Source: Marvinbryantia formatexigens
Lineage (GTDB): Bacteria; Bacillota; Clostridia; Oscillospirales; Ruminococcaceae
Direction of reading: 5' to 3'
NCBI GenBank assembly: GCA_021771035.1
Contig: JAETPU010000005.1
Span: 175,443 to 239,442, forward strand
Length of the DNA stretch: 64,000 bases
Below are positions 34,610 to 43,950 of the stretch, piece by piece. Numbering within the stretch: the stretch's first letter is position 1; the number at the start of each line of letters is the position of its first letter. The position numbers and the translations under genes are program-made. A model generated the notes under the pieces. The model saw only the letters and a program-made list of their open reading frames with translations, had not been told where the DNA came from and made no database searches.

Positions 34610-37273
34610 ATGAAATGGATGGGACTCAACGAAATCCGGGAGAGCTTTCTGCATTTCTTTGAAGAGAAGGGCCATACGCGCCTGCCCAGCTTTCCGCTGG
34701 TGCCGATAAACGACAACAGCCTTCTGCTGATTAACTCCGGCATGGCTCCGATGAAGAAATTCTTTTTAGGCCAGGAAACCCCTCCCAATAAGCGGGTGAC
34801 CACCTGCCAGAAATGTATCCGTACCCCGGACATTGAAAACGTGGGAAAAACCGCCCGCCACGGCACCTTTTTTGAGATGCTGGGTAACTTTTCCTTTGGG
34901 GATTACTTTAAACGGGAGGTAACCGCCTGGGCCTGGGAATTTTTAACGGGGGAACTGGAGCTGCCTGCGGACCGCCTCTGGATCACCATCTACGAGGAGG
35001 ACGACGAGGCCTTCGAGATCTGGACCCGGGAGGTTGGAATCCCGCCCGAGCGGATTATCCGCATGGGCAAGGAGGATAACTTCTGGGAAATCGGTTCCGG
35101 CCCCTGCGGCCCCTGCTCCGAGATCCACTGGGACCGGGGCGAGGAGTACGGCTGCCATAGGCCCACCTGCGGCGTGGGATGCGACTGCGACCGGTATATG
35201 GAGATCTGGAACCTGGTGTTCTCCCAGTTTGATTCCGACGGAGAGGGCCACTATGAGCGCCTGGCTCATCCCAATATCGATACCGGCATGGGCCTGGAGC
35301 GCCTGGCCTGCGTCATTCAGAATGTGGGAAACCTCTTTGAGGTGGATACCGTTCAGAATATTATGAAGCACGTCAGCTCCATTTCGGGCGTACCCTATCA
35401 CCAGGATGCGCAGAAGGATATCTCCCTGCGGGTAATTACCGATCATATCCGCAGCACCACCTTTATGATTTCCGACGGCGTTCTGCCCTCCAACGAGGGC
35501 CGGGGCTATGTGCTGCGCCGCCTGCTGCGCCGCGGTGCGCGCCACGGACGCCTCTTAGGCATCACGGAGCCGTTTTTGTACCAGGTGTGCGAGACGGTGA
35601 TCCAGGAGAATGAGGGCGCCTATCCGGAACTGCGCCAGCACGCCGACTTTATCAAAAAGGTGATCCGTATGGAGGAGGAGCGCTTTGCCAAGACCATCGA
35701 TCAGGGGATGGAACTGTTAAACAGCATCATCGACCGTATCGACGCCGCCCAGTTCGGTGAGCGCCGCCTGTCCGGCGAGGAGGCCTTCAAGCTGTATGAT
35801 ACCTTTGGATTCCCCATTGATCTGACCCGGGAAATCATCGCGGAGCGCAACATTGAGCTGGATGAGGACGTATTCCGTGAGCTGATGGAGCGCCAGCGCC
35901 AGACCGCCAGATCCAACCGGAATTCCCTGGATACGGTGAGCTGGTCCGACGACAGCTTTGCGGATTTGGATATTGAGAGCTTTTCCTTTTTGGGCTATGA
36001 CTCCCTGGAGGCTCCCGCTGTTATCCGGGGAATTCTGAGGGATTCTGAGCGGGTGGAGAACATCGGCCAGGGCGAGGCCGCGGTGGTGGTGCTCAGCGAG
36101 ACTCCCTTCTACGCCGAGAGCGGCGGCCAGGTGGGCGATCGCGGCGTGATTGTCTCCGGCAAGTCCATCTTTAAGGTGGAGGACTGCAAAAAATCCCCCA
36201 CCGGGCAGTACCTGCACATCGGGCAGGTTGTCAGCGGGATTATCAGTGCGGGGGCTCAGGTGCAGGCCGTGGTGGATAAGGACTTCCGCCGGGCTGTGAT
36301 GCGCAACCACTCTGCCTGCCATCTGCTGCAGGCGGCGCTGCGCCGGGTGCTGGGCGACCATGTGCACCAGGCCGGTTCCTATGTGGATCCCCACCGCTGC
36401 CGGTTTGACTTCTCCCATTTCTCCGCAATGACCCCTCAGGAGATGAAAAAGACAGAGAAGCTTGTCAATGAGATGATTCTGGAGGCCCTGCCGGTGCAGG
36501 TGCGTGAGATGCCTCTCGAGGAGGCCAAGAAGGTGGGGGCCATGGCCCTGTTCGGGGAAAAATACGGGGATATTGTGCGGGTGTGCGATATGTCCGGGCG
36601 CTCTGTGGAATTCTGCGGCGGCACCCATGTGTCCAACACCGCGCAGATCGGCCTGTTCCGCATTATCTCCGAATCCTCCGTGGGCGCCGGCGTGCGCCGG
36701 ATTGAGGCCACAACCGCCCTGGGCGTGTTGGAGCTTTTGGAGCAGTCCGAGCGGGTGATCGGGGAGTCGGCGATGAACCTGAAATTGGCCAACCCTGCGG
36801 ATCTGGTGGCAAAGACCGCCTCGGTGGCTGCGGAATTAAAGGCCAAGGATCGGGAGATTGAAACCCTCACCGGCAAGATGGCGGAGATGCAGACCAGCGG
36901 TTTGTTTGAAAACGCCATGGAGGTGTGCGGGGTGAAGGTGGTGTATACTGCCTTTTCCGGAACAAAAAATGAGACCCTGCGCGCTATGTGCGACCGTGTC
37001 AAGGACCAGATGCCCAAGATGGTGGCGATGATCTGCGGCATGAACGAGGGTAAATCCACCCTGTTCGCGGTGTGCGGCAAAGAGGCTGTGGCGGCCGGTG
37101 TCCACGCCGGCAAGCTGATGAAGGAGGTTTCCGCCATGGTGGGCGGCTCCGGAGGCGGGCGGCCCGACAGCGCTATGGGCGGCGCCAAGGACGTGTTTAA
37201 AATCGACGAGGCTCTGGCAAAAGTCCCCCAGATTGTACAGCGTATGGTAGAGGAAAAGCAGTCCTCAAAATAA
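34610..37273 (+). CDS. alaS: Alanyl-tRNA synthetase
   Basis: Protein of 887 residues, full length. Class II catalytic core from residue 1 (FFEEKGHTRLPSFPL, motif 2 region TCQKCIRTPDIENVG, motif 3 GMGLERLA); the editing domain carries HSACHLL and CGGTHV zinc/active-site motifs; the C-terminal oligomerisation and tRNA-binding domain ends with GGSGGGRPDSAMGG. Start at 34610 behind AAAGAGG. Expression is under the T-box at 34280-34539. Confidence 0.97.
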   Translation: MKWMGLNEIRESFLHFFEEKGHTRLPSFPLVPINDNSLLLINSGMAPMKKFFLGQETPPNKRVTTCQKCIRTPDIENVGKTARHGTFFEMLGNFSFGDYFKREVTAWAWEFLTGELELPADRLWITIYEEDDEAFEIWTREVGIPPERIIRMGKEDNFWEIGSGPCGPCSEIHWDRGEEYGCHRPTCGVGCDCDRYMEIWNLVFSQFDSDGEGHYERLAHPNIDTGMGLERLACVIQNVGNLFEVDTVQNIMKHVSSISGVPYHQDAQKDISLRVITDHIRSTTFMISDGVLPSNEGRGYVLRRLLRRGARHGRLLGITEPFLYQVCETVIQENEGAYPELRQHADFIKKVIRMEEERFAKTIDQGMELLNSIIDRIDAAQFGERRLSGEEAFKLYDTFGFPIDLTREIIAERNIELDEDVFRELMERQRQTARSNRNSLDTVSWSDDSFADLDIESFSFLGYDSLEAPAVIRGILRDSERVENIGQGEAAVVVLSETPFYAESGGQVGDRGVIVSGKSIFKVEDCKKSPTGQYLHIGQVVSGIISAGAQVQAVVDKDFRRAVMRNHSACHLLQAALRRVLGDHVHQAGSYVDPHRCRFDFSHFSAMTPQEMKKTEKLVNEMILEALPVQVREMPLEEAKKVGAMALFGEKYGDIVRVCDMSGRSVEFCGGTHVSNTAQIGLFRIISESSVGAGVRRIEATTALGVLELLEQSERVIGESAMNLKLANPADLVAKTASVAAELKAKDREIETLTGKMAEMQTSGLFENAMEVCGVKVVYTAFSGTKNETLRAMCDRVKDQMPKMVAMICGMNEGKSTLFAVCGKEAVAAGVHAGKLMKEVSAMVGGSGGGRPDSAMGGAKDVFKIDEALAKVPQIVQRMVEEKQSSK

Positions 37274-37603
37274 ACAGAAAGCGCGATTGGAAGAATTTCT
37301 CCCGGTGATATTGCCCACACACCTGCAAAGGCATGGAGCCTCCGTCTGAAAACCTGAGAAAGGTTGGGGATAAGGGGAATCCATCGCGGGCATCATCCTG
37401 GGTGCGGGCAGCGGCGTTCCTGCCGCCCGGCGGGAGACGGTTCACAAAGCGGGGGGCCGGCCGGCGTCAGCTTCCGGGCTGCCCAGGCGCGCGCAGGGAA
37501 ATGAAGGCGGTTATCCCTGGGCTCCAACAGATAGATGGCCCCCGGTTGGGACAGAATGCAGCGAAACAGGGCTTTTTAAAGGGCCTGCAAGGAGGTAATG
37601 GAT
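37274..37603. other. alaS-HIT gap
   Basis: No gene, terminator or known RNA recognised; only weak G+C-rich inverted repeats. Confidence 0.4.
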
Positions 37604-37942
37604 TTGGATTGTCTGTTCTGCGAGATCGTGAAGGGGAATATCCCCTCGAAAAAACTGTATGAAGATGAGCAGTGCGTAGCGTTTTATGACATCAATCCTA
37701 TGGCGCCGGTTCATTTTTTGGTGGTGCCCAAGGCGCATATCGCCTGTGCGGATGAAATCACCCAGGAAAACAGCCCGGTTGTGGCGCATATCTTCTGCGT
37801 CATCGCGAAGCTGGCAAAGGAGCAGGGGCTCTGCGACGGCTACCGGATTGTCAACAACTGCAAAGAGAATGCGGGACAGACGGTGCGCCATCTGCATTTC
37901 CATGTCCTGGGCGGCGGGCCGCTTTCCCTTCAAATGGCATAG
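37604..37942 (+). CDS. HIT family nucleotide hydrolase
   Basis: Protein of 112 residues. The TTG at 37604 is chosen: GGAGG is eight bases away and it yields the family's usual MDCLFCEI start; the ATG at 37598 is only two bases from the ribosome site. Zinc-type CLFC pair, DINPMAPVHFLVVPK substrate strand, and the histidine triad HLHFHVLGG near the C-terminus. Such enzymes hydrolyse adenosine 5'-phosphoramidates or dinucleoside polyphosphates. Confidence 0.93.
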   Translation: MDCLFCEIVKGNIPSKKLYEDEQCVAFYDINPMAPVHFLVVPKAHIACADEITQENSPVVAHIFCVIAKLAKEQGLCDGYRIVNNCKENAGQTVRHLHFHVLGGGPLSLQMA

Positions 37943-38157
37943 GGCCTGACGGATTCCTGCTGAAAAAGGCTGCGGCCGGGTTTTGTATCGCAGGCATCCC
38001 TTCTGCTGAGGGGCGGCGCTTTACACAACCGGCCTCCCCGGCAGAGAAAAGGGCCAACCGCCCATTTGCAACGATTTTAACTTGGCTTTGTGCCCTTTGA
38101 GCCCAAAAGAGGAGGCTCTATTCCGGCACAAATCCTGAGAAAGGAAGGGTCATTGTT

Positions 38158-38709
38158 ATGGCACAAGAGAAAACGTATCGGCTCCAGGTTGCGGGGCTGC
38201 AGCGGGATTTGACGATCTGCCCCATCAGTGAAACCATGTCCATTGCCGGGTTTATCATGTTCTCTGATGTGGAATTGACCATCCGGTGCGCCGAGGAGCT
38301 GCTTAAAAAGCTGCCGGCGGACTATGATATTCTGCTGACAGCGGAATCCAAGGGAATCCCGCTGGCCTATGAGATGTCCCGGCAGTCCGGAAAAAACTAC
38401 ATCCTGGCCAGAAAAAGCGCAAAGCTGTATATGCGCAATCCGGTGGAGGTGGATGTAAAATCCATCACAACCTCCCGGATTCAGACCCTGGTTTTGGATG
38501 AGCACGATATCGGCCTGCTGCGCGGAAAGCGGGTTGTAATTGTGGATGATGTTATCAGCACCGGGGAATCGCTGAGCGCCATGGAAAAGCTGGTGGAGAA
38601 GGCCGGCGGCACCATTGCGGCGAAAGCTGCGGTTTTGGCTGAGGGCGACGCTGCCAAACGGGAGGATATTATCTTCCTGGAGCCCCTGCCCCTGTTTTTT
38701 CATGACTGA
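38158..38709 (+). CDS. Adenine-phosphoribosyltransferase-like PRTase
   Basis: Protein of 183 residues with the PRPP-binding motif VVIVDDVISTGES (~125-137) and preceding TAESKGIPLAYEMS and the KLYMRNPVEVDVKS flexible-loop region. It resembles the orphan Apt-like PRTases of clostridia, which have a long hood and uncertain base specificity, so no gene symbol is given. GAAAGGAAGG precedes the ATG. Terminator at 38765. Confidence 0.85.
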   Translation: MAQEKTYRLQVAGLQRDLTICPISETMSIAGFIMFSDVELTIRCAEELLKKLPADYDILLTAESKGIPLAYEMSRQSGKNYILARKSAKLYMRNPVEVDVKSITTSRIQTLVLDEHDIGLLRGKRVVIVDDVISTGESLSAMEKLVEKAGGTIAAKAAVLAEGDAAKREDIIFLEPLPLFFHD

Positions 38710-38764
38710 TTGATGTCCGGGAACCCGAATACCGGCGTGTCCGGCTGGATAGAACTGATGAAGG

Positions 38765-38803
38765 CCCCCTGAGACGGCAAAAACGCTGTCCCAGGGGGTT
38801 TTT
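38765..38803 (+). terminator. Terminator after the PRTase gene
   Basis: CCCCCTG...CAGGGGG with an extended inner stem, then T5. Confidence 0.85.
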
Positions 38804-38854
38804 GACACCGGAGAGAGGGGAAGCCTATGGGCGTCAGCGGCGGAAATCACACCT

Positions 38855-39001
38855 AATTATGCCTTCGGCGCCCACGGGCAGTTTATCTTTGTGGTGCCCC
38901 AGCTGGATTTGGTCACCGTCATCACCAGCAATTCCGTCGAAAACAGCTATGCGCCCCGTCCCTTTTTTACGGACTATGTTCTGGCGGCCTGCGGGCAGTG
39001 A
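38855..39001 (+). pseudogene. C-terminal relic of a beta-lactamase-family serine hydrolase
   Basis: A 48-codon frame without start: it reads NYAFGAHGQFIFVVPQLDLV, then VTVITSN, and ends YVLAACGQ before TGA. This is the characteristic C-terminus of class C beta-lactamase/PBP-like hydrolases (the G-x-x-GQ strand followed by VV-P and a TSN-type strand). The upstream 700 bases of such a gene are missing; the preceding terminator belongs to the PRTase. It is a deletion remnant. Confidence 0.7.
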
Positions 39002-39446
39002 CTGTCGAGCTGCTTTGAAGGCATCGCAAGGGCAGTCCGAGCGAACCGGTATCGCAGGCTTTTGATCGTATCCGCCGTCAGCAGCAGAGGTTTCTCCTGT
39101 TCGGTACCCGGCAGCGGGGACCGGGCGGGGGAATTTTGCCGTCCGGGCTATGGAGCGCTGATTCTCTATGACAGCGCCTATACCGCCTGTACGGGTTGAG
39201 GAAATTGCCGCCTGGGCCAAAAACGCCCGGGAGAGGGGCATTTCTGAAAAAAGAGAAAAAAGAACTCAAAAGTGCTGGATTTTTCGGCGTGGATTCAGTA
39301 TAGTGATAGAAAGAAAACTGCACAGGGGATCCGGCGGGAGGCGAGGTACAAGGAATGCCTTCAAAACCGCGGGAGCCTTCCGGAAAATAAAAGCGCCGTG
39401 CCGCGCGCAAAAAAGCCGGTTTGACCCGGCAAGAGGAGTTTGGATT
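39002..39446. other. Spacer before the GH116 gene
   Basis: No gene supported; the GH116 frame remains open upstream to 39168, but that part lacks family similarity and a ribosome site. Confidence 0.4.
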
Positions 39447-42029
39447 ATGGCAGGACGATATGAAAAGGAAAAACTCAAGGAGATTTCATTTCCGTTGGGA
39501 GGCATCGGCACTGGAAGTGTGGGCCTTGCGGGAAATGGACGGTTTGTGGACTGGCAGATAGCCAACCGGCCCAATGTGCACAGCGTCAACGGTTTTACTC
39601 ATCTGGCGGTGAAGGCACAGCGGGGGGATACCGTTGTTGACGCCCGGGTGCTCCAGGGGGATTTTGCCCCGCCCTATTCTGGGGGCGAGACCTCGGGGCT
39701 GCGTGGGAATAACGGCTTCGGGCAGGGTCCGGATCGATGCACCATGGCGGGGGTGCCCCATTTTCAGGATGTGGTGTTCGAAGGGGAGTTTCCTCTGGCC
39801 TCCCTGAAATTTTCCCAGCCCACCTTTCCGGGGGAGGTCAGGCTGGATGCCATGAACCCCTTCATCCCCTCCAACAGTGCGGATTCCTCCCTGCCGGCGG
39901 CATTTTTCACCGTGACCCTGCACAATCCCACACAGGATGAGCTGGACTATACGGTATGCTTTTCGCTCAACAATATGGCGGCGCCCACCGCTGAGAACCG
40001 CCGGGAGCTCATAGGAGGCTATGAGGGGATTTTTCTGGGCCAGCTGGGGGAGGATAAAGATTCCCCCAACTATGGAAATTTGGCTTTGGTGTGTATGGAA
40101 CCGGATGTGAGCTTTCAGGAAAACTGGTTTCGGGGGGCTTGGTTTGACAGCCTCACGGTATTCTGGAAGGAGTTTACCGCGCCGGGACGGCTGAAAAACC
40201 GCCGGTATGAAGAGGCCTCTCAAACCAAATTCATCGACCGGATGCGGGGCGAGGATATGTGCAGCCTTGCCGCCCATGTGCGCCTTGCCCCGGGGGAGCG
40301 GCGGGCGGTCCGTTTTGTGATGGCCTGGAGTTTTCCCAACTATCAGAATGACTGGAATCCCATCCCGGACAGCGATCCCATCCGGGACAACACCTGGAAA
40401 AATTACTATGCCACAGTGTTTGAGGATTCCCGGGCTGCGGCTGTGTACTGCCTGCAGGAGTGGGAGCGCCTTGAGCGGGATACCCGGGCCTTCCATAGGG
40501 CCCTGAGCAGCAGTACGCTGCCCGAAAAGGCGCTGGAAGCGGTGAGCAATACGCTGAGCGTTCTGCATTCGCCTACCTGCCTGCGCCTGGCTGACGGCAC
40601 CTTCTGGGCCTGGGAGGGCTGCAATCCCTTTGACGGCTCCTGCGAGGGTTCCTGCACTCATGTTTGGAATTATAACTATGCGCTCCCGCTGCTGTTCCCG
40701 GATCTGGAGCGCTCCATGCATGACGCGCATTTCCGGTATGATATGCGCCCAAGCGGTTCCTTAGCCTTTCGCACCATGCTGCCTTTGGGCCGGGAGCCCT
40801 GGGAGATGCGGGCCTGTGCGGACGGTCAGTTCGGCGATATCATCAATGTCTATCGGGAATATAAGCTCAGCGGCGACAGGGAGTGGCTCGAAAGAACCTT
40901 CCCGGCGGTAAAAAAGGCCCTGTCCTTTGCCTGGAGCCCCGACAATGAGGACCGGTGGGATCCAAACGCCTCGGGCGTTCTCACCGGAAGGCAGCACCAC
41001 ACCCTGGATATGGAATTGTTCGGCCCCAGTTCCTGGCTCAACGGGATGTATCTGGCGGCCCTCAAGGCGGCCTCGCGCATGGCCCATGAGCTGGGAGAAA
41101 CCCAGCTGGAGCAGCAGTACCAGGCTGTCTTTGAGTCGGGCAGCGCTTGGGTGGAGGAGCATTTATTTAACGGGGAATACTATCAGCAAGAGGTGGATCT
41201 CACCGACTATGAGCATCTGTCCAGTTTTGGTGAGGACGCTGTGGCCTCCTATTGGAACGCGGAGGCCGGACAGATGAAATACCAGATTGGAGAGGGCTGC
41301 TCCATCGACCAGCTGCTGGGACAGTGGCACGCGAATCTCTGCGGGCTGGGGGACATCTTTTCGCCGGAGCACCGCAAAACAGCCCTCCAAAACCTGTTCC
41401 AAAACAACTTCAAGGAGCATTTCCGGGATTTCTTCAACGGATGCCGCAACTATGCCCTCAATGACGAGGGGGGACTGGTGATCTGCACCTGGGGCGAGGG
41501 CAAAGAGGTGCCTGTGATCCCCATTACCTATTCCGACGAGGTGATGACCGGCTTCGAATATGCGGCGGCGTCTCTGATGATAGCGGAGGGCCTGGAGGAA
41601 CAAGGGCTGCGCTGCGTAGAAAAGGTGCGGGAGCGCTATGACGGGGAAAAACGCAATCCCTTCAATGAAATCGAATGCGGCAGCTACTATGCCCGTGCCA
41701 TGGCTGCCTGGGCCCTGCTGCTCACCTATTCCGGATTCTCCTGCGATTTGGCTGCCGGAAAACTGGGCTTTGCGCCCCTGCATCCTCAAGAGGAGTTCTC
41801 CTTCTTTTTCTCCGTGGATGGAGCCTGGGGAACCTTCAGCCGCAAGGACGGCGGCCTGATGCTGTCGGTTTTATATGGGGAACTTTCTCTGGAAGAGCTG
41901 GAAATCCCCTTTGTATCTGCCGTAAAGAGCGTCCGGTGCGGCAGCGGGCAGCTTCCCTTTGAGTACCGGGATGGGGTACTGTATGTGAAAACGCATTTGA
42001 GCGCAGGGAATACGCTGCAGATTTGCTAA
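39447..42029 (+). CDS. GH116-family glycoside hydrolase (GBA2-type, DUF608)
   Basis: Cytoplasmic enzyme of 860 residues; start at 39447 after AGAGGAG. The N-terminal domain begins with ISFPLGGIGTGSVGLAGNGR, typical for this family; the catalytic alpha/alpha barrel holds CEGSCTHVWNYNYALPLLFP (nucleophile Glu region) and the later ECGSYYARAMAAWALLL. Family members act on beta-glucosides, beta-xylosides or N-acetylglucosaminides; substrate here unknown. It precedes a TIM-barrel isomerase-like gene by 83 bases, suggesting joint use of an imported oligosaccharide. Confidence 0.88.
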   Translation: MAGRYEKEKLKEISFPLGGIGTGSVGLAGNGRFVDWQIANRPNVHSVNGFTHLAVKAQRGDTVVDARVLQGDFAPPYSGGETSGLRGNNGFGQGPDRCTMAGVPHFQDVVFEGEFPLASLKFSQPTFPGEVRLDAMNPFIPSNSADSSLPAAFFTVTLHNPTQDELDYTVCFSLNNMAAPTAENRRELIGGYEGIFLGQLGEDKDSPNYGNLALVCMEPDVSFQENWFRGAWFDSLTVFWKEFTAPGRLKNRRYEEASQTKFIDRMRGEDMCSLAAHVRLAPGERRAVRFVMAWSFPNYQNDWNPIPDSDPIRDNTWKNYYATVFEDSRAAAVYCLQEWERLERDTRAFHRALSSSTLPEKALEAVSNTLSVLHSPTCLRLADGTFWAWEGCNPFDGSCEGSCTHVWNYNYALPLLFPDLERSMHDAHFRYDMRPSGSLAFRTMLPLGREPWEMRACADGQFGDIINVYREYKLSGDREWLERTFPAVKKALSFAWSPDNEDRWDPNASGVLTGRQHHTLDMELFGPSSWLNGMYLAALKAASRMAHELGETQLEQQYQAVFESGSAWVEEHLFNGEYYQQEVDLTDYEHLSSFGEDAVASYWNAEAGQMKYQIGEGCSIDQLLGQWHANLCGLGDIFSPEHRKTALQNLFQNNFKEHFRDFFNGCRNYALNDEGGLVICTWGEGKEVPVIPITYSDEVMTGFEYAAASLMIAEGLEEQGLRCVEKVRERYDGEKRNPFNEIECGSYYARAMAAWALLLTYSGFSCDLAAGKLGFAPLHPQEEFSFFFSVDGAWGTFSRKDGGLMLSVLYGELSLEELEIPFVSAVKSVRCGSGQLPFEYRDGVLYVKTHLSAGNTLQIC

Positions 42030-42112
42030 TGGCAAAACGGTCTTTGAAAGGGGCACCGGGAAGGCTCAGGCCTGGGTGCCCCTTTGCAGCGGGAGAAAGG
42101 AAGGCAAAACGG

Positions 42113-42940
42113 ATGAAAATAGCTGTTTTTTACGAACATCTCATGGAGGCGGCCCGGCAGAGCCAAAAGGACCTGGATGAAATCCTGGATATTGCCCGTG
42201 GCTGCGGGGTTCAGGGAGTGGATTTCCCCCTGCAGGGGCTGGACGAATCCCCTCAGGACGCCAAAGCGCGCCTGGACAGGGCGGGGCTCTCGGTGCTGAG
42301 CCTGCACAAGGACTGTGATTTTGTGCACGTTCCCGACTGGGGCCAGGCGAGGGAATTGGTGGATTTAGCCGCCCAATGGGGCGTTGGCCCTGTGCTGGTG
42401 GTTCCCGGCTTTGTGGAGGAGAACGCCGATGCCCAGCAGTGGAAACAAGCAGAGGAAACTATCGTAAAAGCGTTGGTTCCCCTGTGCGGTTACGCCGCCG
42501 CAAAGGGCGTGAATGTCACCCTGGAGGATTATGACGGCGTGAAAGCGCCTTTTGGAACCATGGAGCAGCTTTTGGGGTTTACCCGGCAGGTGCCCGGGCT
42601 TGGAATCTCCTTTGATACGGGGAATTTCCTCTTCTGGGCGCAAGATGAACTGGCGGCCTTTGAGCTTTTAAAGGACAAAATCGTCCATATCCACTGTAAA
42701 GACAGAGCCCTGCAGCCTTCAAACGGCGCGTGTCAGGTCAGTGTGGATAACACAAAACTGTACCCCTCCCCGGTGGGCGGCGGCGTCATCCATATGCGGG
42801 AAATTCTGACCCGGCTGTCCCGGATGGGATATACCGGTGCCCTCACCATCGAGCACTTTGGCGCGCAGGATCAGCTGGCGCTTTTGAGGCAGTCCGCCGG
42901 ATGGCTCAGGGAAGCACTGGACAGCCTGGAGAAAAACTGA
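42113..42940 (+). CDS. Sugar phosphate isomerase/epimerase-like TIM-barrel protein
   Basis: Protein of 275 residues, xylose isomerase-like superfamily, and a distant relative of the one at 5291. Features: GVQGVDFPL, the VGPVLVVPGF strand, VTLEDYDG with a metal Glu, GISFDTGNFLF with metal Asp, VHIHCKDRA, and terminal LTIEHFG Glu. Start at 42113 has AAGGAAGG. Its position right behind GH116 suggests a role in the same sugar route; reaction unknown. Confidence 0.83.
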   Translation: MKIAVFYEHLMEAARQSQKDLDEILDIARGCGVQGVDFPLQGLDESPQDAKARLDRAGLSVLSLHKDCDFVHVPDWGQARELVDLAAQWGVGPVLVVPGFVEENADAQQWKQAEETIVKALVPLCGYAAAKGVNVTLEDYDGVKAPFGTMEQLLGFTRQVPGLGISFDTGNFLFWAQDELAAFELLKDKIVHIHCKDRALQPSNGACQVSVDNTKLYPSPVGGGVIHMREILTRLSRMGYTGALTIEHFGAQDQLALLRQSAGWLREALDSLEKN

Positions 42941-43248
42941 GGCGGGCGGTCCTGAGGAAAATCCAAATGGCTTCGTGATAAGGGGAGCCTCTCGGGGAGA
43001 TTCCCAGAGATGGCTCCAGCCTAGGCTGAAAAAATGCCGGGAGGTATGCGTTTCACGGAACCGGGAGCCTGAGTGCCGGGACAGAGAAATCCGTTTTTTT
43101 GCTTTGTCGGCGGATTGGCGGATGCCTTCTGTATTCCCGGAGAAAGCCTCTTGCCGCGGCCTCCCCATGAGGGACTGGAAGCCTGTGAGCCGGGCCCAAA
43201 TCCGCCCGGAGCAGAACGGCCTAAAACAGAAAGGAAATTGATTTATAT
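42941..43248. other. Spacer before the flavin reductase gene
   Basis: No supported gene or RNA; only an AGAAAGGAAA ribosome site at its end. Confidence 0.4.
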
Positions 43249-43950
43249 ATGGCAAAAGTCGTATGGAATCCGGGGGCTTTACTGGCTCCGGTTGCGCCCA
43301 CTATGGTCTCCTGCGGGAGCATGGAACACCCTAATATCATCACCATTGCCTGGACCGGGATTCTCAGCACCCATCCCACCATGACCTATATCTCCGTGCG
43401 CCCCCAGCGCTTTTCCCACAAGCTCATTGCGGATAGCGGGGAGTTTGTCATCAATCTTACCACCCGGGAATTGGTGCGCGCCTGCGACACCTGCGGAGTG
43501 AAGAGCGGGGCGCAGGTGAATAAATTTGAACTGATGGGGCTGACCCCCAAACGGGCCTCTCAGGTGAGTGCCCCTCTGATTGGGGAGAGCCCCATAAATT
43601 TGGAGTGCCGGGTGACCCAGCGCCTGCCCATGGGCTCCCATGAGGTATTTATTGCCAAGATTGTGGCGGTGAATGTGGAGGAAAGCCTTTTGGACGCTGC
43701 GGGAAAGCTGGATTTACAGAAATGCGGCCTGGTGGCCTATGCTCATGGCAACTATTACGCCCTTGGGGAGAGCTTGGGGAGTTTTGGATATTCGGTGAGA
43801 AAAAAGCCGCTTGACTCCCGGACGCCCCAAAATCAGCGAAAGGGGAGAGGTACCCATGCAGACCGGCGGCAAAAGCCCATATCCGGGCACGGCGCCCGGA
43901 CTCATTCAGGTGGACGCCCACGCCGAAAGGCTGCTGGAAACCCTCAATGA
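43249..43950 (+). CDS. Flavin reductase family protein with an aberrant C-terminal tail
   Basis: FMN-binding split-barrel protein. Residues 1-185 match the family: LAPVAPTMVSCGS, NIITIAWTGILSTHPTMTYISV, FVINLTT, ECRVTQRLPMGSHEVFIAKI. Normal members end near FGYSVRKK (residue ~187); here the frame runs on for about 47 basic, low-complexity residues and overlaps the cca start by 95 bases. One extra A in the A6 run at about 43798-43804 would give ...RKKAA-stop at the expected place, so an indel or sequencing error is likely. Confidence 0.85.
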   Translation: MAKVVWNPGALLAPVAPTMVSCGSMEHPNIITIAWTGILSTHPTMTYISVRPQRFSHKLIADSGEFVINLTTRELVRACDTCGVKSGAQVNKFELMGLTPKRASQVSAPLIGESPINLECRVTQRLPMGSHEVFIAKIVAVNVEESLLDAAGKLDLQKCGLVAYAHGNYYALGESLGSFGYSVRKKPLDSRTPQNQRKGRGTHADRRQKPISGHGARTHSGGRPRRKAAGNPQ

